A stretch of 64,000 nt of DNA from Purshia tridentata. Lineage: Eukaryota; Streptophyta; Magnoliopsida; Rosales; Rosaceae. The notes under the pieces are model-generated. The model had not been told where the DNA came from. It worked only from the letters and a program-made list of their open reading frames with translations, and did not search any database. This document shows positions 12,371 to 29,355 of this stretch, in pieces. The DNA lies in assembly GCA_003254885.1 (NCBI GenBank), contig QANT01007846.1, forward strand, positions 1 through 64,000, given 5' to 3'. The translations under genes were made by a program, and so were the position numbers. Numbering within the stretch: the first letter of the stretch is position 1; every line of letters starts with the position of its first letter.

Positions 12371-12597
12371 AATAGATTGACCAGGAACAAGAATCAGAAA
12401 GAAGAAGAAGAGGGTCTGTGATGGGCAGCGGAGAGAGTAAACTAGCAAAACACTTAAAAGTGGCTTGGCTTATATGCAATCATTCCAGCCATAATAGACT
12501 GACCAGGAACAAGAATCAGAAAAAGAGGGTCTGTGATGGGCAGCGGAGAGAGTAAACTAGAAAAACACTTAAAAGTGGCTTGGCTTATATGCAATCC
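12361..12597 (-). repeat. Tandem duplication of the TRZ1 leader, including its start codon
   Basis: The segment 12363-12479 and the next segment 12484-12597 are near-identical: each runs from CCAGCCATAATAGA to GGCTTGGCTTATATGCAATC. They differ by an AAGAAG indel and a few substitutions. The proximal copy contains the TRZ1 ATG (12370). The distal copy repeats it at 12492, where it opens only a 12-codon frame (MAGMIAYKPSHF) ending at 12454. Confidence 0.9.
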
Positions 12598-13161
12598 TCA
12601 TGGTTTGGTTCGTGATTTCAATCTCTCTCTTCCATAGTTTCATGACTCATGAAATTTTTTTCCGTTCTTATATTCTTTTGATTTGTTATTTTATGTTTTT
12701 AAAAGTATTTATTTATTTTATAATTTTTTGGAATTTTTTTTAAAGCTCATTATAGAAAATAAGTTTTTTTTTTTAAAAAGCCCACTATGAAAAATCAAGT
12801 CATAATGCTCTCCATTTTAATAAAATCACGTGAAAACATGATGAGCATAGAGTCCAACGCGAGTCACCAATTAATTGAATAAGACTATTTTTGTTAAGAA
12901 AAGGAAACTTTATATCTTAACACCACTTCTAATTTGAAAAGGTAAAAAAGAAAAAGAAAAGAATATTGGCTAAGCACCTTTTCCATCTACAACTGGATTT
13001 AGGATTAGCTGACTATATATACCATATAAACACCCCACCCCAAAGATCTACAACTAGCTAATACTCTCAATTAGGGCTATCAATTAGCATCCCCTTTGGC
13101 CATTGTTGGCTTCTCTCCCACATTCTCCAAGTATCCAAATATTATTAAGTTCAATTCAAGC
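12598..13161. other. Divergent spacer between TRZ1 and the RING-H2 gene
   Basis: AT-rich spacer shared by two divergently transcribed genes. One CACGTG-like site (TCACGTGA) lies near 12827. No gene is visible. Confidence 0.5.
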
Positions 13162-13818
13162 ATGTTGGTCGATACATCGAGATACTATCTTACTTATGTG
13201 CGGCAAGGAACAAAACTCTATTCCGATAGTCTTCTCATCAAATTTAAACTTAGAAAGTCAAATTTAAACACTTGGTATACAGAAAGAGATGATGGTCATG
13301 ATGATGGTATTCCATTAGTTATTAAAACATCAAGACTTATAAACCAAGAAACCATTAAGGTCCCTCATGGTATGCTATTATCTAACAACATAACGCTTTT
13401 GACCGAAGTTCTTACTAGAATATTGGATGTCCCAAAAGATGAGCAGCCAACAATTATTGCAAAAATATTTGAGGTGGTTGGATCGCGAGTCACCATGTTG
13501 CCTATTATTGTGGACATAGTGGAAGTGACTTTGAGATTGCATAGTTTAATTACAAGGGAATCCATGGAAACAAATCAGGATGAGGTCAAGCCTATTATTC
13601 ATGCAACTAAATCATCCATTAAAGATTTAGAAAAAGTGAGACTTGAAGATTTGGAAGCGACCATGGAGTGTGTTATTTGTATGGAGGACTTTAAGGATGA
13701 TGTTCAACTCATTCGCTTGCCCTGCTCACATCTTTATCATGAAGATTGCATTGGTCGATGGTTGGAGAAGAGTCACTTGTGTCCCTTGTGCCGTTATCCA
13801 ATGTGTCATGTACATTGA
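13162..13818 (+). CDS. RING-H2 finger protein, probable E3 ubiquitin ligase
   Basis: A single-exon frame of 218 codons from the first in-frame ATG (13162). The frame is open further upstream to a stop at 13072-13074 but has no ATG there. The C terminus carries a canonical RING-H2 finger: CVICMEDF, then LPCSHLYHEDCIGRWL and CPLCRYP, with all eight Cys/His ligands in the C-x2-C...C-x1-H-x2-H-x2-C...C-x2-C pattern. Such proteins recruit E2 enzymes to ubiquitinate targets. The N-terminal half has no recognised domain. It has short leucine-rich stretches but no clear membrane segment. The finger sits only about ten residues from the C terminus. Genes of this intronless type belong to fast-expanding clusters, and a decayed fragment follows at 13945. 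Expression is unproven. Confidence 0.75.
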   Translation: MLVDTSRYYLTYVRQGTKLYSDSLLIKFKLRKSNLNTWYTERDDGHDDGIPLVIKTSRLINQETIKVPHGMLLSNNITLLTEVLTRILDVPKDEQPTIIAKIFEVVGSRVTMLPIIVDIVEVTLRLHSLITRESMETNQDEVKPIIHATKSSIKDLEKVRLEDLEATMECVICMEDFKDDVQLIRLPCSHLYHEDCIGRWLEKSHLCPLCRYPMCHVH

Positions 13819-13944
13819 TTTTTGTTTGTATTATGGTTTTAGTAGACAATATTGTCTGAATTAATCATGATTTTCTCTAATTTATTTCTCTTAATGGAAA
13901 TCAATATTAATGATTAAATTGATAGGATTACAGAAATATCATGG

Positions 13945-14017
13945 AAAAAATGAGGATGAAGTGAAGCCTATCCTGCAACTAAATCATCCTTCATGAGGAG
14001 TTTGAGAAAGTGATCTA
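13945..14017 (+). pseudogene. Decayed partial copy of the RING-H2 gene
   Basis: GATGAAGTGAAGCCTAT, then GCAACTAAATCATCC and GAGAAAGTGA follow the same order as 13578-13640 of the gene just upstream (there GATGAGGTCAAGCCTAT, GCAACTAAATCATCC, GAAAAAGTGA). Only this small piece is recognisable; the finger itself is absent. It points to an old local duplication. Confidence 0.6.
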
Positions 14018-15002
14018 TGCTTAATGGTTTGGATACGTGTTTTTGTTGGGCCGATCTTTCTTTGGAGTTTTATTATGTATTGTTTAGTCAAGACTTGGGC
14101 AGATGGATTGCTCAAATATGGGTTGTGTATTATTTGCTTTTCTTTTTTTTGTCATGATTATCAATTCTGCTCGACCTTATTTTCTTTTTCTAGGAAACTA
14201 AAAATATAATTCAACAGTATGTTATAGACCCCGGATTATGAAATATTAATCAGAACATAATGTGGAACCATAGCTATAATTTGGCTTTTGAATGCACACT
14301 TTAAATTATGAGTTTCATAATTGACATCATATTGTAAGGTAGTTTTTAAGTCAAGTTCTCAATTTAAATTCTAGTTACATTGTTAAAATGTAATTTTTTA
14401 TTTATATTTTCTCTATCAACAAGTTATTAATTTAGTGATATTTATGAAGCAAAATATAAAATGAATTTTTATTATTTTTTAGGTGTGAGTAGAATTAGAT
14501 AAACCCTTAAATTTATATACATAAATACGATTATAATAAAAAAAAATAGAGAATCGAAATCCATATCAAAGATTAGACCCAAAAAGAAAATCCATATCAG
14601 TTAAAAGAGGCTTCTTTGACACTAGACCTAAGTCCCAAATTCAAATCCCCAAAACAAAATTCTAAAACTGATTTAAATTTAAACATTCTCCCAAAAAAAA
14701 AAAATATTTTTGTTGTTGATCTAGGAGTAGGAGTCAACGTGGCAATTGGGTAAGGGATGTTGAGGTACACACTCTGCGGTAAGGGCGCATGCACCATAAA
14801 ATCATCCTGCTTTACCTCCAACAGTCCAACTGTAAGTCCGTCCGAGACAATTTCAGTTAATTTTTCTGGAATATTCATGCCATTGCCATGCTTGTTAAGC
14901 TGTCACAGCTTCTCTTCCTCATTGACTGATTCGAAACCCTTACAGCCCCAATTCTAAACAATCTAAACCCTAGAGTTTCTGACAATTCTCAAATCAGGGC
15001 TC
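14018..15002. other. Spacer upstream of the YLPM-like gene
   Basis: AT-rich up to about 14700, then a more GC-balanced stretch that probably holds the promoter and leader of the next gene. No TATA box or other element stands out. Confidence 0.5.
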
Positions 15003-18000
15003 ATGGACCCTCAACACCAACAATGGCGTCCTAGACCTCCAATCCCAAGTACCCTCTGCCCCGTTTGCTCAATTTCTCACTTTCCCTGTTGCCCTCCACA
15101 TCCACCACCCTTCAATCAAAGCCCTATCTTCCCATTCGATTCAGGTCACCCCTTTCAAAGATCCGGTTTTGATCCGTACATAGGACCCGTCGGTACTCCG
15201 AGCCCGTTCTTGGGTAACCCGAATAATGGGTTTGAAAATCCCAAGCCCTGGCAGAGAAACCCTAATTTTGACATCGACCCATATGGGAAAAACCCGTATA
15301 GAGAAGGCTTCGCGCCTCCGCCGCCGCCGCCACCACCACCACCACCGCCGTATGAATATGGTGTCAATGGGTACGTTGGTGAAGGTGATAGGAATTTTAA
15401 GAGGCCACGGGTAGATAGTTCGGGTTTTACGAGCGAGTTTAACCAGAACAATGCGAGGATTTCGTTGGAGAATGAGCGAAGATTGAAGCTAATTCGTGAT
15501 CATGGTGGGGCGAATTCAGTTTCGGGTAGTAATTCGGGTTCTAATAGCGAAACGGATAGGTGTACTCAAGAAAGTGAGGTTTTTCAAGAGAATTACAGTA
15601 AACCTGGTGTTAAAGATCACGGAAGGACTTGCAACACTGATATGCAGAATAATAGGAATTTCTCCAATTCTCAAACTGAAGAGGTTAGTCAAGTCCAACA
15701 GGTTCAAAGTAAAGATTCTGTGCCGGTAAATGAACCACAGCATTCCCATATGAATAATTGGCAAGCACATCCTGGGATGAGTGCACCATACTATAACCAT
15801 AACAATCATAACAATCAGCTACCACAACCCTATGGAATGCAGCGGCATTCTGTCCATTTGAACCATGAATTTCATGCCTCTAGACAGCCAAGTGATGTGA
15901 GACAGCCTGGAGTTGCTCAACATGGCACCCCAAATACAAATGAATATGGAGGCTACTTTGTGCCCCCTGCTAGTGGTAGATTGGTTTCTGTAGATGCAGG
16001 TCATATGCCAGCTTCTCGGTCATTCAGCGGGCAGCCTCCTCTTCCTGCTTCTCCACCACCTCCTCTTCCAATGGACGGTCCATCAAAATCGTCATCTTCC
16101 TTGTTTCCTGTTCCTGCTGGTTCCTCGCCAATGATGTCTTCAGCATATCCGCCAATTCCTGAAGCCCACTCCTTGGCGCAGCCTTATTTCCATAGTAAGC
16201 CATTTTCACATGTTTCTACTGGCTTTGTTATGGAGGTACAGTTGCTTTCTTATATGCGTTTGTGATTTAGCTTGCATTGTTGTTAGGGTTGCATCTTTGA
16301 ATTGGAATTCTAACGACAACTTTGTTTTGTAATTCCCAAGGAATCTCATGTTTTCCATCAAACTTTATCAAAGCAGTATGTGGGAGAGGGACAGCCATTT
16401 CCACGAAAGCATTCATCTTTGGATAAGCCAAAAATTATCGATGCTTCCCACTTATTTAAGCAGCCATATCGTGTCACTCGTGCTGATCATTTTGTAATAA
16501 TCCTTCGAGGGCTTCCAGGTACCCAATTTGACTTTTTAATATGTGCACATTGTGCTTCTTAAGTCCCTTGGAAAATTTTAACTTTGCATGAACTATTTTA
16601 TATTGATCCCCTCCAAAAGATTTGCATGGATTGGTGCATTCATTGTATGTTAACTGTCACATGCATGTTTATGTTCTGTAAGCATTTTGACGTGGCTGCA
16701 GGATATTATACAAGATGTCATGCCATCTCACTTGCTTTCAGAGTTTTTGACCTTTGACAATATTCTGGAAACCTTACAATGCATTTCTTTATCAGGTAGT
16801 GGAAAGAGCTACTTAGCAAAGATGTTGCGTGACCTAGAGGTTGAAAATGGTGGTGATGCTCCACGAATTCATTCCATGGATGATTATTTTATGACAGAAG
16901 TAGAAAAGGTTTGTTATTGTCTCTTTTTTTCTTGATTAAAAAAAAATATCCATATTAATTGTTGTAGAATTTTCTTCATGCCTTTTGTTCTTTGCTTCCT
17001 TTCACTATCTTGTGGGTTCTTCTATAGTGTTCTTTGGGCACTTGAGAGAATTTAACTAAGTATTGTCTTTTGTCCTAAAGATTGAAGAAAGTGATGTTTC
17101 AAAGTCTTCAAGTTCAGCCAGAGGCAAGAAGCGAGTAATGAAGAAGGTGATGGAGTATTGTTATGAACCTGAAATGGAGGAGGTAACACAAGTCAAGATA
17201 TCCAAAATCTTAGAAATTTCGTTTGATATCTCTGTCATGCTTTACATTCTTGGCATTTATAGTTCTACGATCATATTACTTGTTTAGAAGGTCATGTTCG
17301 ATGGGAGGAGGTTTATGTTTTGTTCCATCAGGCACTATATAGTTCTTGGACTACAGTGAAATACACACACACACATACATTTGATCTCTTCAGTGTCCAG
17401 CTTGAGTTTCAGAATAAATTTGTCGGGTGGCTTTGATAATTTTAGGCACTACTTTTTTCTACTATGCAAAAAGGAAAAAATTTGTGCACTTTCATTTGTT
17501 ATTCCAGTAACTACCATTTCATTTGTTTGATTTTGAATGCTAATTCCTCAAGTTTCTGTTGTAAGGTTAGTCTTTTTGTTTACTAATTGTCAATTTTAAT
17601 ATTTTGTTGTCTCATGTTTGCAATTGTGTTAACCTGGTGGAATTTTATTTTGGTGGGGGGTGGCTTTAATATTTCGGTTTTATTTTCCTGTAGTTTTGAG
17701 CCATTATGATTTTTGCATGTCCGGTATGAATCATATGATTTAAAGATTGTTATATTTTATTAATATAAAGTTGTAGCAAGCCTCAACGTTTTCATGTCTT
17801 CACCACAGGCTTATCGGTTGAGTATGCTGAAGGCATTTAAGAAGACCCTCGAGGAGGGTGTTTTCACCTTCATAATTGGTATGAGTTCTCTAATTTGATA
17901 CTGGCAAATTACTGAAAATGTCGAACTTTAGATCTCCACCTTTTTATGTTTACATTTCCTTCTTTGCTTTAGAGCCATTAATAAAGGCTTGGGAATTTAT

Positions 18001-21000
18001 GAGATTTTTCCAGATGGAATTACTTGCAAATTTTGTGTACAATTTGGTGACAGTTTTTTTTTGGGTCCATTGATGTTTAGGTAGTGTGTACTTTGATTTT
18101 CAGTAGCTCCCTCTGATGCTGGTGGTAAGCACCAGCTCGGAGACATATGTCTCCTCTAAAACATGGGTGCATAAATGACCTGCCTGAGTTATTGTTTAGA
18201 TAGGAATCCAAACTTGTCTTTTATTATCTTAAAATATTCTCTAATCCTGGGGCATTAAAACGATAAAAGTGATCAAAGGTTGTTCTAGTGCTGGCTTTCC
18301 AGTACATTTAGTAAGCAAAATGATCTAGTTTAATTATAGATTAAGTGGTGATGCAGTGCCCATGCACTGCCTTCATTTTCACTAACTACAGATGCAGTTT
18401 TGTTCGGAAATTGACCCTTTTGTTGGTGGTATGTGTGCTTCGTCTTAGTGGATGACCGCAATCTGCGGGTAGCTGATTTTGCTCAGTTTTGGGCAATTGC
18501 AAAGGTATACCCTCATTTCTCTCTTTCTCACAACCTCTGCCATGTGTTCAGGAGTGTGGACTCTATTTTTGAAATGCACTCACCATTTCCATGAGAAACT
18601 GGGTGGTGGCAATGTTTCGTATACCTTATCCAATATAATTCTGCTTAGGCACTTTATTTTGAGAGCTAGTGAGAAATTTCATATTGTGTCTATATCCTAG
18701 ATTAGCAATGCTGCAATGTATTTAAAAATTTATGCAGTGAATTTAATCATCCCAAAAATGGGTTAAATTTGCTCAGTACTTGTTGGCCACATATTGTCAT
18801 TGTCTAATTTTATAAAATTTGAGTGTTGTAATCAATGGTCTTGCATTAATTGTAGTTTTTTAAATGATTTAAGTTTTAAACTTTTTATCTAGGTCATTGG
18901 CCCAAAAAAAAAAAAATTTATGTAGGTGGGTGGGATTATTTGTTGCTCTGTTTAAACATTTCTAATTATCATTTGATCTATTTCATGCATTCACCAGGTC
19001 TGCAACCTACCTTTTTCAGGGCTCCATGATAGAATTGATTACAATCAATGAACTTATAGTTTTCATGTTCATAAGATAAGACATTCCTAAAGAGACTGTG
19101 TTTACTCATGGAGCTAACTATATGTGGCTGTAGTTTGGATTTCCTGCTTAGGTGTTTGTTTCTGTGCCTACCATACATTCTTGGTTGCAAAGTGGGATTT
19201 AGGTTTAGGCAGTTCTGTTTTCATTTATCTGGTGAGGCTGCTGCCTATGTAAGGAAGCTGATCAATGCCACCACACACGAAATTTCATTTAATTTCTCCA
19301 TCTGGAAGCAATTTTCCTCTCTTTACTACTAATAGTACAATATTAATTTCATTTAATTTTGGTACCAAAATGTGGTAAACCTAGCATTTTCCTTTATTTT
19401 CCTCTCTTTAACTGTCATATTTTGATGGAAAGGGATGATGGTTAGTTCTTTCAATATCCAATAATGGTGGTTGATCATAAAGTAATGACTTGTGGATTCA
19501 TTTGCTTCACTGATTGTTCTTTGTTTTCTTGTCAGAGTTCTGGGTATGAAGTTTATATACTAGAAGTACCATATAAGGATCCTGCGGTGAGTATTATCTG
19601 TTGCTACTCTATTGTGTGCAGTGCTTTGTCTCGCTATAATTGGCATGTGGTTATTGGTGACAGTTTTATTTCTCAACAAAGTTAGAAGGTTATCAGTAAA
19701 AAATACTTTTACTAAGAGTCCTGGTAAAATGATGATGAATATTAGATGGGTATGGCAAATTTTTTTAATGAGGCAGTGGTATATACAATGAAATTAGTAT
19801 CTTGCATGTCCCAATTTGTGTTGTATAACTGACATTTGATAATTATCTTTCTTGAAAAGAAACCTGTATTAGGTATAAATAGGGAAAGGTTTTATTGAAG
19901 CTTTGAAATTTCTTGGATTTTCAGGGCTGCACGGCTAGGAATGTGCATGGCTTTACCCAAGATGACATACAGAAGATGGCTCGAAAATGGGAGGAAGCTC
20001 CATCTATATACATGCAATTGGACGTCAAGGTTTGTTGTCATTTAACTTTTACATTTCAATTTAGGTTAGGATGGAAAGCTCAAAGCAAACATCAGTTGTA
20101 GGTAGAAACAGTTAAACATGCAGATACTCTTACACCATTTAGGGGGGAAGGGTCCCATATGAAGAAGAAAAAAAGAAAAACTTTGTGTTTGGTTAGGACG
20201 GTCAAATCCTAACCAAATACTTTTTAACATAACTTGTGAATGTAAAAAACTGTTTTTTGGTCCATTAATGGGCTTCACAACATTAAGGCGTTCTAATACT
20301 ACTCTATAAGGAGTCAAAGCCAGGATGTTGTCTATTAATCGGGGAGGTATCACTTCTCTACAAGGGCCGATGAGTGTAACAAAAACTTGCGATTTTGTTT
20401 TGACTATATTTGCTTCTGGGATTTGGTTTGACACTGTATATTGCTGGCTTGACAGTCATTATTCCATGGAGATGACCTGAAGGAAAGTGGCATTCAAGAG
20501 GCAAGTTAATCGTATGCGTAATTCTTTTGTTCTTTTCCTTTATTTTGAAGAAGAGTTCTCTGGTATCAGATATGCCTTAATTGCTAAACTTGACTGTGTG
20601 ATCTGAGTGTTACATGGTAGAAAAGAAACATGTGTGTGTGTGTATGTGCGTATATTAATTGTGTTAGTACATTGTGGATCACCACGGACTAGTAGGAGAT
20701 TATTACTGTATATATGTAAATTTGGATCTTTTTTCGTGTTGTCTTGATTTTAGTCCATTTTTCATGTGATGTCTACCAGGTGGACATGGATACAGAAGAT
20801 GCAGATAATGATGGTCATTCTGGATTGCAAGAAAGAAAGCCTGATAAGATCATAGAACCTGCTTCTGGAGATGATGCACCTGATGGTATGCTTGGCTTTT
20901 ATTCTTCCATCTTAGTAATTATGTGTGGGGTGGTTTGAATTAATCATGTTTTATAAATCTTAAGCCTTAGGTTCTTCAAAGGGCAGGAAGAACGTGGATG

Positions 21001-22221
21001 CTGAAGAAGACCATCCAAATGTAGAAGTGAAAGAACTAGGAAGGAGTAAATGGTCAGAAATATTAGATGAAGATGATACTGATAAAAATGGACATGTGAA
21101 GGGTGATTCCAATGCTCTTTCTGGACTGATTCAAGCTTATCGCAAGGAAGCAAAATCTGTCTGCTGGAGTGACCAGGTATGTGTTATCTGATCCAATCAT
21201 ATGGTGATGTAACCGTTTAGTTGAAATCTCCTTGTACTTCTTACGCTGTTTATGGCAAGGTATGGTAATTGTAATTTTGAAACTATAGACTGCCACTTTC
21301 ATGACCTCTCGTTTATACAGTTACTTTCTTTTATAGAATTGATTGTTAGGGTGCCCTTAAGAAGAACAATATCTTAGATAAAATGGTGTTAATTCATAAG
21401 TTTTTCCACTTCAATGAGTCAATGACACAAGAATTTTGGTTTTCAGTTTGCTTTTATGCATGGATGATGGCTGGCCTATGATTTTCTTGGCTCTTTTCTT
21501 AAAATGTGCAAACAGATCGCATGATTAATTCTGGTTTTAAGTTTTCTTACATGCCTTGTTCATCAAATTCTCTTTCGCACTTCTGTTCCTTAGTTGTTGC
21601 AACTCTTTTTTTTGTTTCTCCAGGTTGGCAATACTGGGTTTTCAATATCAGCAGCAAAAAAAGCAAATGTCATGTCTTTGGTGATTGGTCCGGGTGCTGG
21701 ATACAACTTGGTTTGTTACCTAGCTATCATGGATACAACTTATTAGTAGAGACTACTTGGATTATCAGGATATTAAAACATTATGCCTTTCAAGAAATTA
21801 GCTAGAAGCCTACAACCTTAACTCTGAAAAGAAGCTATGGGTTCAAGACTCACATAGTTGCTCTATATGTAGTTTCATCTTTGTTATAGTACTTTCTTTT
21901 CTGCCTGGCTAGTTAATCTAATACAAAGTTCCCCCTTCCTTTAGAGTACGGCTCTTGTAATATGTGTGTATGCATCATCTGTGTTCATATGGCTTCCTTT
22001 TCTAAGGCCAGAAAAATGGTCTCATTGTGTTTTACTCCCAACTCCTGCAGAAGTCCAATCCATTACCTGAAGAAGAGAAGCCAGTCTTAACCCGTAGTAG
22101 TGGTGAATCAAGGAGGCAGAATGTATTCCAAGACCAACTTCGCGCAGAACGTGAATCCTTCAAAGCTGTTTTTGACAGGAGGCGACAGCGGATCGGTGGA
22201 CTTGGCTTGGATGAGGAATAG
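15003..22221 (+). CDS. YLP motif-containing protein 1-like, proline-rich P-loop NTPase
   Basis: Thirteen exons join in frame to 840 codons: 15003-16235, 16341-16518, 16796-16908, 17081-17182, 17809-17878, 18449-18504, 19536-19586, 19925-20029, 20456-20500, 20780-20885, 20971-21176, 21624-21710 and 22051-22221. Exon 1 (411 codons) is low-complexity: Pro-, Asn-, Gln- and Ser-rich with a run of about 13 prolines (15317-15349) and a Cys/His-rich start (CPVCSISHFPCCPPHPPP). A Walker A motif, GLPGSGKS, straddles the exon 2/3 junction. It is followed by HSMDDYFM and a nucleotide-kinase-like core (EGVFTFIIVDDRN, YEVYILEVPYKDP, RNVHGFTQDDI). The C terminus holds GPGAGYNL. This order matches YLPM1/ZAP3 proteins and Arabidopsis At5g62760. 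Animal YLPM1 is nuclear and linked to PP1 and telomerase regulation; the plant role is not established. Intron 9 has a GC donor (GAG|GCAAGT). Confidence 0.88.
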
Positions 22222-22650
22222 TCATAGTAGTCCGGATTCTTTCCTTGAAAGTGTTGTTGGAATATTATTTTTGTTGATATGTCAATTTAGTAGTTTGTAG
22301 TAGATTGGCACTTGAATGAGGTGGATCAATCCCAGTGATTTTGTATCGTTATAACAGAATGTTGTTTAATGCGGTAAAAAAAACAAGATAATTATTTTCT
22401 ATGCCATTGAAGCCTTAATTGTATGAATAATTGGAGAGAGAGAGACATAGAGGGAAAGAGAGAAAAAGACAAAGATAAAAAAACATTATTTGATTTAAAA
22501 GAAATAAATATGGGCATTAATAAGATGGTGCATTAGCAACCATTAGATTGCTTGGATGGCAAAAAGAAACCCTGGTACCCAGAATGGGTAACGAATCCGC
22601 TCTCGAATAATTGAGGTTTATTAGATACTAATAAATGATAACAGGTTCCT

Positions 22651-22839
22651 GGTGGTTGTCGTTCCCTCGTTGCTGAGGATGCTAGGGGTCTTGCTAGGGG
22701 TCGTTTAGTTTGCTAAGTTTTGATTTTTCCATTTTGAGCCTGAGGCCTCCAGTTTAGGTGGTTGTCGTTCCCTCGTTGCTGAGGATGCTAGTTTGCTAAG
22801 TTTTGATTTTTCCATTTTGGGCCTGAGGCCTCCAGTTTA
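22651..22839. repeat. Two-copy tandem repeat, 106 and 83 bp
   Basis: Both units begin GGTGGTTGTCGTTCCCTCGT and end CTGAGGCCTCCAGTTTA (22651-22756 and 22757-22839). Unit 1 has about 23 extra bases (a repeated GGGTCTTGCTAG-like segment) in the middle. The remainder is nearly identical, so the event is recent. Confidence 0.9.
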
Positions 22840-23477
22840 CCAAAAAAAAAAAAAGAATGATAACAGGAGATTATTGTTACTATGAATATTCCAAGGCTTG
22901 TATATCTGGGACGAATTTCATGGAATTTCAGAGCATGTGTTTTCAGCTTTGTACTCGGTGATACTTCACTTTCCCACAGGTCCAACAAATAATGTAGGCT
23001 TTGGCAATCTTCATGAAAATCTAAATCTGATTTAATGGTTTTCATTTTCACATACCATGGTCATTGGTCATCATCTTATTGTTGTGAATCACTAATTGCA
23101 TCTTAACTTTGCCTGTCAATTCAAGGATAAAATTGTGGTCCCCATTGCAGGATTAGATACACATGATGAAGATTACAGGGTTTTCTAAAAGTCAAATGAA
23201 TAAAAACCTGTGTCTTTGCAACTTGGAACCTTCATTCAATGTGATTTACCCACCGGTGGTAACTTATTTGCATTCCAATAAGGGAAGATCATCAGTAAAA
23301 AAGTTTATCTAATCTAATAGAAACATGCTCTCACGTGTCACATTACCCACCACCAAGTCTCTGTCTCTTCGTAGTTCATAATATTGTCACAAAAAAACAA
23401 AGTAATCCTCCCTCTGTTTTATAAAACTTAGCACATCACATCTTTCATCAACACCAATTGGAAGCTGAGACAAAAGC

Positions 23478-23489
23478 GCTCTCTCTCCC

Positions 23490-23521
<32 letters not shown>
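23478..23521. repeat. (CT)n microsatellite next to the ICS start codon
   Basis: A CT-rich run with a few CCC interruptions ends one base before the ATG of ICS. Such tracts are common in plant leaders and may affect transcription or length polymorphism; no function is shown here. Confidence 0.85.
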
Positions 23522-28113
<4,592 letters not shown>

Positions 28114-29027
28114 TGTCCCAAGTACTATCAACCGCAAAGGCCGGTGGCTGTTAAGGTTTTAGCCAGGATTCTTTGATGACAATACTTCTCTTTCTTTCTT
28201 ACTAGCTTCTTTGGGCTTTTTCCTGTAAAAGAGATGACTCTGTAAAAACAAAGTCAAAAAGAAAATAAACATTGAATTGGGAATGCCTAGATTATCCTTC
28301 TGCTATTTCATGTGCTAAAGAAATTGCTTAGCATGATGATAACTTTAACACCAGAAAGTGAGCGTGGTATGAAAGCTAGTAAAGCATGATGATAGTTTGT
28401 GTAAATTCTAAGAACATGTTGCTACCACACCATTAGTAAACTCAAACTATTTCTTGACCTTGAAGGGAAAAACCAAGGAGAGGATGGAAGGTCAAATTGC
28501 AGAATATATACATATCTTGACTAGAAAGAACAAATTAAATTAACCAATACAATCAGAAATTTATTAATTGCATTATTTACATTTTTGTGTAAACTCCTCA
28601 ACTTATTCTATCTTTTATATTTCCATTCTTCCCCCAACTGTCACATCCCACCCAGAATTGAGACTACGAAAGCAATAAGAAAGAGTAGTGACAGTGTTTT
28701 GTCAGTTACTCTTCACTGTCTACTGCTAGAACCTCTGTTTTTTCTTAACAGGGTTCAGTTTGCGCTTCATACATATATATATATATACACATTTTTTCAT
28801 TCCCACACATTTATATTAAGTATCAACATGGCTTATTTACCATGCATTTAAGAGGACCGTGTGAGCCTGGCACATTTCCTTTATCATTTCCCTCTGTGGG
28901 ATATTCCTAATCGGGCTTCCGATTCAACAAAGAATGCTCCATTCATCATAAAATCATTCTCCGATCTCCAATTCCATGTTTTCCACACGCTCTTGGTTGT
29001 ATAGTCCCTCTTAGTCACCTAAACCAC

Positions 29028-29355
29028 CACCACCACCATTGTAAGCGTCATCGGGGCCTTCTTGTTTTAAGGAATAATATTAATAATGTCCATCTATATT
29101 ATATAGCATGTGGTTTGGGAATTCATTCACAACTAATGGGTTGTTACAATATTCAAGAAATTGAATTAATTGCTTTGCAAATTGTACTATATTTTGAACA
29201 AGGAACTTACTGGTGGACTTGGTAGTTAAAATTGTGGGTGACTCCTCAGGATCGTCATTGTAGGCGTCATGGGGGGCCTTCTTGGCTTCTTCAGCTCGCT
29301 GCTTGCAGTCGTCATCAAAATGCCCAATGTTGGCCTTCAATGTTGGAATTGTCAT
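29028..29355 (-). pseudogene. Doubtful gene relic, weak resemblance to a pectate lyase N-terminal segment
   Basis: A 91-codon frame (29355-29080) begins MTIPTLKANIGHFDDDCKQR and continues with RAEEAKKAPHDAYNDDPEE. The pattern of charged helix followed by AY..DPE recalls the variable segment before the catalytic domain of some plant pectate lyases, but no catalytic part follows. About 33 bases encoding the KKAP..AYN part recur in altered form at 29031-29063. I treat it as a relic; it may equally be a chance frame. Confidence 0.25.

Larger units (their letters stand above)
22222..23521. other. Spacer between the YLPM-like gene and ICS
   Basis: Holds the 3' UTR of the YLPM-like gene, a two-copy tandem repeat (22651-22839) and the ICS promoter and leader. 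A pyrimidine-rich (CT)n tract at about 23478-23521 abuts the ICS start codon. No further gene is visible. Confidence 0.6.

Noticed and set aside
12371-12448. In-frame N-terminal extension of TRZ1 (hydrophobic stretch)
   Set aside because: The extension has no ATG; it would begin with TTG. The ATG at 12370 is the first usable start.
15317-15349. (CCG/CCA)n run as a microsatellite of interest
   Set aside because: It encodes a proline run in the YLPM-like protein, normal for this family.
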